A stretch of 64,000 nucleotides of DNA from Thermostichus sp047461615 (GTDB lineage Bacteria; Cyanobacteriota; Cyanobacteriia; Thermostichales; Thermostichaceae): the NCBI RefSeq assembly GCF_047461615.1, contig NZ_JANSHI010000003.1:62001-126000 (forward strand), read 5' to 3'. A program made the position numbers and the translations under genes. A model generated the notes under the pieces. The model made no database searches. It saw only the letters and a list, made by a program, of their open reading frames with translations, and had not been told where the DNA came from. Shown here piece after piece: positions 59,523 through 64,000 of the stretch (positions within the stretch are counted from its first letter, which is position 1; the number at the start of each line of letters is the position of its first letter).

Positions 59523-61046
59523 ATGGCAGTAGAACCCAAGTCCACCCCTGCCCTGCACGTTACTGAGCACATCTTTACCGCTGGCGGAGAGCCCTTCCCC
59601 TACAAGGCCTTGGCTGGCTGGCAAAGGCTCTTCCGCCGAGAAAAGCCCGTAGCAGAGATCTTCCACGTCGCCTACTTGCAGCAGGACTCTGACCCCCGGC
59701 ACCGCCCTCTTACCTTCGTTTTCAATGGAGGGCCAGGGGCTGCCTCTGCCTATCTGCACATGGGATCCCTAGGGCCGAAACGCATCCGCTTTGGGCCCAA
59801 CGGTAGTCTGCCGCCCTCGCCGGTGCAACTGGTGGATAACGCCGAAAGTTGGCTGCCCTTTACCGACCTAGTTTTTGTTGATCCAGTAGGAACCGGCTTT
59901 AGCCGCGCCCTCACCGAAGACTCCCAATCCTCCAAAGCGTCCCAAGAAGCAACGGCAACCTCTGCCCCCAAGCCTGCTCCGCTGCAGGACAAGGAGGAGC
60001 CTCCCAAAGAAGCGCCCTTCTGGGATGTGGAGCGGGATCTCCAGTCCTTGGGCGAGTTTATCCAGGGCTTCCTTTCGCGCCACAAACGCTGGCTCTCTCC
60101 GATTTTTATCGCTGGTGAGAGCTACGGGGGGTTCCGGGTAGCACGGCTGGCCAAGGAGCTGCAGTCCAAGTTTGGCGTGGGCCTCTCAGGGGCGATTCTC
60201 ATTTCGCCAGCGCTTGAGTTTGGGTTGCTGGAGACCAACGACTACAACCTCAGCACCTGGGCCATGCTTTTCCCTTCCTATGTAGCCACGGCGGCCCATC
60301 ATGGGCGATGTGGCTGGGGGGAGGATTTGCAGATCCTCCTGCCCAAAGCGGAAAACTTTGCCCGGCAACGTCTGTTGCCTCTTCTGGCCATGGGGGAGGC
60401 GATGCCGGAGGCAGAGCGGCAGGCTATCTACGCCGAGATGGCGGCAGGGATCGGCCTGTCGGCGGAGTATGTGGCCCACAAAGGGGGGCGGATCGACCCG
60501 GCTAGCTTTGCCCGCGAGCTGTTGCGCTCCCAGCGGCTGGTGTTGGGGCTTTACGACGCTTCTGTAACCACCGTGGATCCCTTTCCGGATCGACCTACCT
60601 TCGAGGGATCCGATCCCACCCTGGATGGGATAGATCGCCTGTTTACTGCTGCCATCAACAGTCACCTGCGGGAGACCTTGCAGGTGGAGACGGAGCTAAC
60701 TTACCACCTCCTTAACCTGGAGGTGTTCAAGTCGTGGCGCTTTACTCCCAAGGGGGAGCTGAAGCAGGGCTTCATTGGCGCCATGGACGAGCTGCGCAGC
60801 AGCATGGCCCTCAACCCCCACATGCAGGTGAGCATCCATCACGGCTTTTACGATTTGGTTACGCCCTACTTTGCCTCCAACCACTTGGTGGATTTGATGA
60901 AGTTGGATCCCCGCCTCAAGGCCAACCTCCGCTTGCGCCACTACCGCGGCGGCCACATGTTTTACACCTGGGATCCCTCGCGGGCTGAGTGGTTTGCTGA
61001 GATGCGCGAGTTCTACCGCCAGGCCACCGCTAGCCTTTCAAGATAG
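59523..61046 (+). CDS. Serine carboxypeptidase (peptidase S10 family)
   Basis: About 507 residues with the alpha/beta-hydrolase triad: Ser in AGESYGGF, Asp in HHGFYDLVTPYF, His in GGHMFYTW; oxyanion loop NGGPGAAS. Releases C-terminal residues from peptides. No signal peptide, so cytosolic. ATG 59523 has GGAGGAA about 10 bp upstream; ATG 59505 has none. S10 enzymes are patchy in cyanobacteria, so horizontal acquisition is possible but not shown. Confidence 0.9.
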   Translation: MAVEPKSTPALHVTEHIFTAGGEPFPYKALAGWQRLFRREKPVAEIFHVAYLQQDSDPRHRPLTFVFNGGPGAASAYLHMGSLGPKRIRFGPNGSLPPSPVQLVDNAESWLPFTDLVFVDPVGTGFSRALTEDSQSSKASQEATATSAPKPAPLQDKEEPPKEAPFWDVERDLQSLGEFIQGFLSRHKRWLSPIFIAGESYGGFRVARLAKELQSKFGVGLSGAILISPALEFGLLETNDYNLSTWAMLFPSYVATAAHHGRCGWGEDLQILLPKAENFARQRLLPLLAMGEAMPEAERQAIYAEMAAGIGLSAEYVAHKGGRIDPASFARELLRSQRLVLGLYDASVTTVDPFPDRPTFEGSDPTLDGIDRLFTAAINSHLRETLQVETELTYHLLNLEVFKSWRFTPKGELKQGFIGAMDELRSSMALNPHMQVSIHHGFYDLVTPYFASNHLVDLMKLDPRLKANLRLRHYRGGHMFYTWDPSRAEWFAEMREFYRQATASLSR

Positions 61047-61064
61047 ACCGCTACCCCAGGCTTC

Positions 61065-62570
61065 CTACTCCCGCAGCCAACGAGTGGTGCCATCTTTTTG
61101 ATCGATAAGGGTAATCCCCAAGGCCTTTAGCTGCTCTCGAATCCGATCCGCCTCGGCAAAGTTTTTTGCCCTGCGGGCTGCCGTGCGTTGGGCCACCAGC
61201 TCCTCAATCTGCGCATCTTCAAGAGGTGGAAGCTTGGCCAGTTCTCCCTTGGCAACGCCTTTCTCAGATCCCTGCGCAGTGGCAGGCTGGGTCCAGCAGA
61301 AGCCTAGGGTGGCCAGGATCTCCAGCAGAGCGGCGCCTTTTTGCCTTAGCACCTGCGGCTCCAGGTGGGTGCAGCCCTCGTGGGTCAACAGGTTGTGCTC
61401 GCGGATAAGTTCCTTGGCCAGTTCAAAAGCAAGAGCCAGTGCCCCAGGGGTGCCAAAGTCATCGTCCATGGCCTCCTGGAAGGCTTGCATGGCCTCGGCA
61501 GCAGGGGAGGCCGTCTCCCCTTGGCAGAACTGCTGGGCGCAGTGGATCCCTTTCTCGAGGGTTTCCCAGCCGCGGCTAGCCGCCTGCATTCCAGCCTCGG
61601 TGAGGTCAATCGGGCTGCGGTAGTGGGTCTGCAACAAGAACAGCCGCAGGGCCATGGGGTGGTAGAGGGCAAGGGCCTGGCGCAGGGTGGTAAAGTTGCC
61701 CAACGATTTGGACATCTTCTCGCCGTTGACCTTGACAAAGCCGTTGTGCAGCCAGTACTTGGCTAGCGGCTTGCCAGTAATCGGCTCCGATTGGGCCAGC
61801 TCGTTCTCGTGGTGGGGAAAGATGAGGTCTGCACCGCCAGCGTGGATGTCGATGTGATCCCCCAGGTTTTCCCGCACCATGGCAGAGCATTCGATGTGCC
61901 ACCCTGGCCGCCCCCAGCCCCAAGGGGACTCAAACCCCGGCTCCGAGGGGGGAGCCGCTTTCCAAAGGGCAAAATCGAAGGGATCCCGTTTGCCGGCTCC
62001 TTCCTCTCCTACCCGGCCACTGGCCCCTGCCTCCAGCTCCTCCAGCTTGCAACCGGAGAGCTGACCGTAATCCGGGAATTTACGGACGGCGTAGTAGACG
62101 TCATAGCCTGAGATTCTCTCCTGGCAAGCCCGCACTCGATAGGCAAAGCCCTTGAGCTCCAGGGACTGGATTAGCTCAAAGATTGCCGGCAGGGAGCGAG
62201 TTACCCGGGGGTAGAGATCGGCCCGCTTGATGTTGAGGCGATCCATGTCCTGGAAATACTCGGCGATGAAGCGTTCTGCCACCGCCTGCATCGACTCGCC
62301 CCGCTCCAGCGCCCGCTTGAGGATCTTGTCGTCCACATCGGTAAAGTTCTGCACATACTTGACCCGGTAACCGCGCCACTCTAGGTAGCGGCGCACTGTA
62401 TCCCACACCACATAGGTGCGCGCATGGCCCAGGTGGCAGAGGTCGTAAACCGTAACGCCGCAGACATACATCCGCACCAAAGGCTTCTCCCCAGGGGGCG
62501 TTTCCGCGGCAGACAGGGGCTGAAATACTTCTTTGCGCCGGGCCAAGGTGTTATAGACAACTAAAGCCAT
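61065..62570 (-). CDS. cysS: Cysteine--tRNA ligase
   Basis: Class I enzyme, 501 residues. Zn Cys in YVCGVTVYD; HLGHARTY (HIGH); ECSAMVREN and HHENE (other zinc ligands); KMSKSLGN. An insertion near 195 (ELEAGASGRVGEEGAGK) is low complexity. Convergent with the S10 gene, 18 bp apart. Confidence 0.98.
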   Translation of the reverse strand: MALVVYNTLARRKEVFQPLSAAETPPGEKPLVRMYVCGVTVYDLCHLGHARTYVVWDTVRRYLEWRGYRVKYVQNFTDVDDKILKRALERGESMQAVAERFIAEYFQDMDRLNIKRADLYPRVTRSLPAIFELIQSLELKGFAYRVRACQERISGYDVYYAVRKFPDYGQLSGCKLEELEAGASGRVGEEGAGKRDPFDFALWKAAPPSEPGFESPWGWGRPGWHIECSAMVRENLGDHIDIHAGGADLIFPHHENELAQSEPITGKPLAKYWLHNGFVKVNGEKMSKSLGNFTTLRQALALYHPMALRLFLLQTHYRSPIDLTEAGMQAASRGWETLEKGIHCAQQFCQGETASPAAEAMQAFQEAMDDDFGTPGALALAFELAKELIREHNLLTHEGCTHLEPQVLRQKGAALLEILATLGFCWTQPATAQGSEKGVAKGELAKLPPLEDAQIEELVAQRTAARRAKNFAEADRIREQLKALGITLIDQKDGTTRWLRE

Positions 62571-62885
62571 GGAAAGTCCCAGTTTGTAGTTGTAGTTTCA
62601 GATACAGCAAAGTGGGCTCTGTTTCCAAGAAGCGCTTTCCTCCTCCCTTGGATGAGGCTAGGCAAAATCGCAAGGGGTAGAAGGCTGGAATCATTGCAGG
62701 ACAAGCATCTTAGCGGAGATTACCTGCGAAGACTTGTCTAGATTTACTAACTACGGTAACCTAACCTGAGTACAAAGCTTCGTTACATTGGCTTGAGCCT
62801 TGCCGCTTGCAAAGGCAGCTCATTGCCAGGGGCCTATTGCCTTGTTTTTAGCTTCTTCTCTTGCACTCTAGCCGTTGGTGTGAGG
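62571..62885. other. Intergenic region between cysS and the LysM gene
   Basis: 315 bp, divergent promoters expected. No gene, clear promoter or terminator was found. Confidence 0.4.
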
Positions 62886-64000
62886 ATGCCTCCAAAATCG
62901 ACGCTCTCCAATTCCCAGAGGGAGGAGCTAGACATCCCGAGGGCTTTCTCTCCAGCCGAGGATTGGTTAGAGACCCCGCCAGCTCCGGATCCCTCTGGGG
63001 AAGGAGACAGGGTGCTCTCCGCTCTATCCAGACAGTGGTGGCCCGGGCTAGCCCTTTCTCTCAGCTTAGCTGGCCTAGTGTGGCTCCTGAAGCTGGAGGC
63101 GGATCCCGAGGCAGAGGCCTGGCAAGAGTCGCTGCCAAGTTCCTCTCAGGAACCAGCCTCTCCAGAGACAGGGGCTCCCTCGCGAGGGTATCCAGCCTGG
63201 GCCACCAGTCTTCTGCTGATGTTGGGCTTGGCAGGGGCTGCTAGTCTGCAGCAACGCCAGCTTTCTCGTCACCCTTGGGGAGCGAAGCTGGCCGAGCCGA
63301 TCCCACCCTCCGTGTATACCCTGTCTAGTGCCCTGCAGCAGAACTACGAGCTGAAAAAAGCCCAACTGCGGCAAGCCTTCGAGGCCGGCCAGATCCCAAC
63401 GGGGGAAGGGCCTAGAGGCATTCTCGAGCATGAGGTGCAACCGGGAGAAACCCTCTGGCGCTTGAGCCAGATGTACCAGCTCGATGCTGCCGCCATTACG
63501 GTCTCCAATCGCATTCAAGCGAGTACACCGCTGCAGCCAGGGCAAAAGTTGCTCATCCCCAGCCAGCCGGGGTTGATCTACACCGTCAAGCAGGGAGACA
63601 CCCTGGAAGACATTGCCAAGCGCTATGGGGTTCCGCAGCAGCGGATCATCGAGGCTACTCCCCTAGATCGGCCGGAGTATCTGCGCATTGGTCAACGGCT
63701 GCTCATCCCTGGCGATGTGGGCGAGCTGATCCGGCGCGAGAAGGAGATGATCGCTGCCCAGAAGGCCCGCGAAGAGAAAGCCCAGCGCCAAGCTGCAGAA
63801 CAGGCTCGACTCCAGGCCGAGGAGCGACGCCGCGCCCAGCGGAGGCCGCTAGAACGTCAGGAGGGATCCTTGACCCACACGGTGGAAGCTGGTGACACCA
63901 TCGAGCGGATTGCTGCTCGCTATGGGGTAACCCAGCGGTCGATCATCCAGGCCAACAACCTGCACAATCCCCATTGGCTGCGCATCGGCCAACGCCTGAT
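62886..64000 (+). CDS. LysM-repeat membrane protein (partial, 3' end outside window)
   Basis: First about 371 residues. Two hydrophobic segments in the N-terminal 130 residues (GLALSLSLAGLVWLLKL, SLLLMLGLAGAASL). Three LysM peptidoglycan-binding modules: VQPGETLWRLSQMY near 183, VKQGDTLEDIAKRY near 232, VEAGDTIERIAARY near 332; a charged coiled coil (Ala/Arg/Glu/Gln) separates the second and third. A hydrolase domain such as M23 may follow off the window. ATG 62886 or in-frame GTG 62880. Confidence 0.85.
   Translation, partial: MPPKSTLSNSQREELDIPRAFSPAEDWLETPPAPDPSGEGDRVLSALSRQWWPGLALSLSLAGLVWLLKLEADPEAEAWQESLPSSSQEPASPETGAPSRGYPAWATSLLLMLGLAGAASLQQRQLSRHPWGAKLAEPIPPSVYTLSSALQQNYELKKAQLRQAFEAGQIPTGEGPRGILEHEVQPGETLWRLSQMYQLDAAAITVSNRIQASTPLQPGQKLLIPSQPGLIYTVKQGDTLEDIAKRYGVPQQRIIEATPLDRPEYLRIGQRLLIPGDVGELIRREKEMIAAQKAREEKAQRQAAEQARLQAEERRRAQRRPLERQEGSLTHTVEAGDTIERIAARYGVTQRSIIQANNLHNPHWLRIGQRL

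Overview
The window is about 64 kb of GC-rich chromosome from a cyanobacterium. Cyanobacterial markers include VIPP1/PspA, a GUN4 protein, the response regulator RpaB, solanesyl-type prenyl synthase, UbiC-like chorismate lyase, a Get3d-like ATPase, LabA/NYN, DUF3318, DUF1825, DUF1995 and DUF2811 proteins. The octamer GGGATCCC recurs many times, inside and outside genes. Together with gene content this suggests the hot-spring Synechococcus (Thermostichus) group of the JA-3-3Ab / JA-2-3B'a type; this is inference, not a database match. A run of exactly 100 N shows that it is a draft scaffold.

Layout. 1-11 kb: partial ribokinase, YbjQ, YebC, a proline-rich membrane protein, a lipoprotein facing a large Ser/Thr kinase, NAD kinase, a DegT aminotransferase-DUF58 pair, a family 9 glycosyltransferase and tRNA-Leu. 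10.7-15 kb: a leftward operon pdxJ-DUF3318-birA-M23 peptidase (the last frameshifted), divergent from a GspE/PilB-like protein that lacks the ATPase core. 15-23 kb: lepB, prenyl synthase, an InrS-like metal sensor, then a rightward operon rpsP-khpA-get3d-hisF-cysQ, a pentapeptide protein, VIPP1 and tRNA-Val. 23-37 kb: housekeeping genes (aminotransferase, GTPase, glyQ, labA-like, metG, deoC-recO) interrupted by three related degenerate mobile-element remnants, one of which supplies the C terminus of recO. 37-45 kb: rpaB, a TPR-glycosyltransferase, an intergenic region with clustered DnaA boxes (candidate oriC), a RibD-like reductase, clpS, a CobT-like gene, a Fur regulator and a UbiC-like gene. 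46-64 kb: a second kinase, leuD, an RlmM-like methyltransferase, ndk, a HupE-type permease, an alkyltransferase-like protein, a lipoprotein nucleotidase, GUN4, sufU, an S10 peptidase, cysS and a partial LysM protein.

Most of the window is ordinary core chromosome with short operons, often joined by 4-bp ATGA/GTGA overlaps, and convergent pairs whose stop codons overlap. No CRISPR array, prophage or defence island is visible. The items most worth checking are the DnaA-box cluster at 40754-40850, the recO C terminus captured from a mobile element, the 14-bp palindrome over the ribosome binding site of the LabA-like gene, the frameshifted M23 gene, and the assembly gap at 45879-45978, which is flanked by identical 77-bp sequences and is probably not a real gap.
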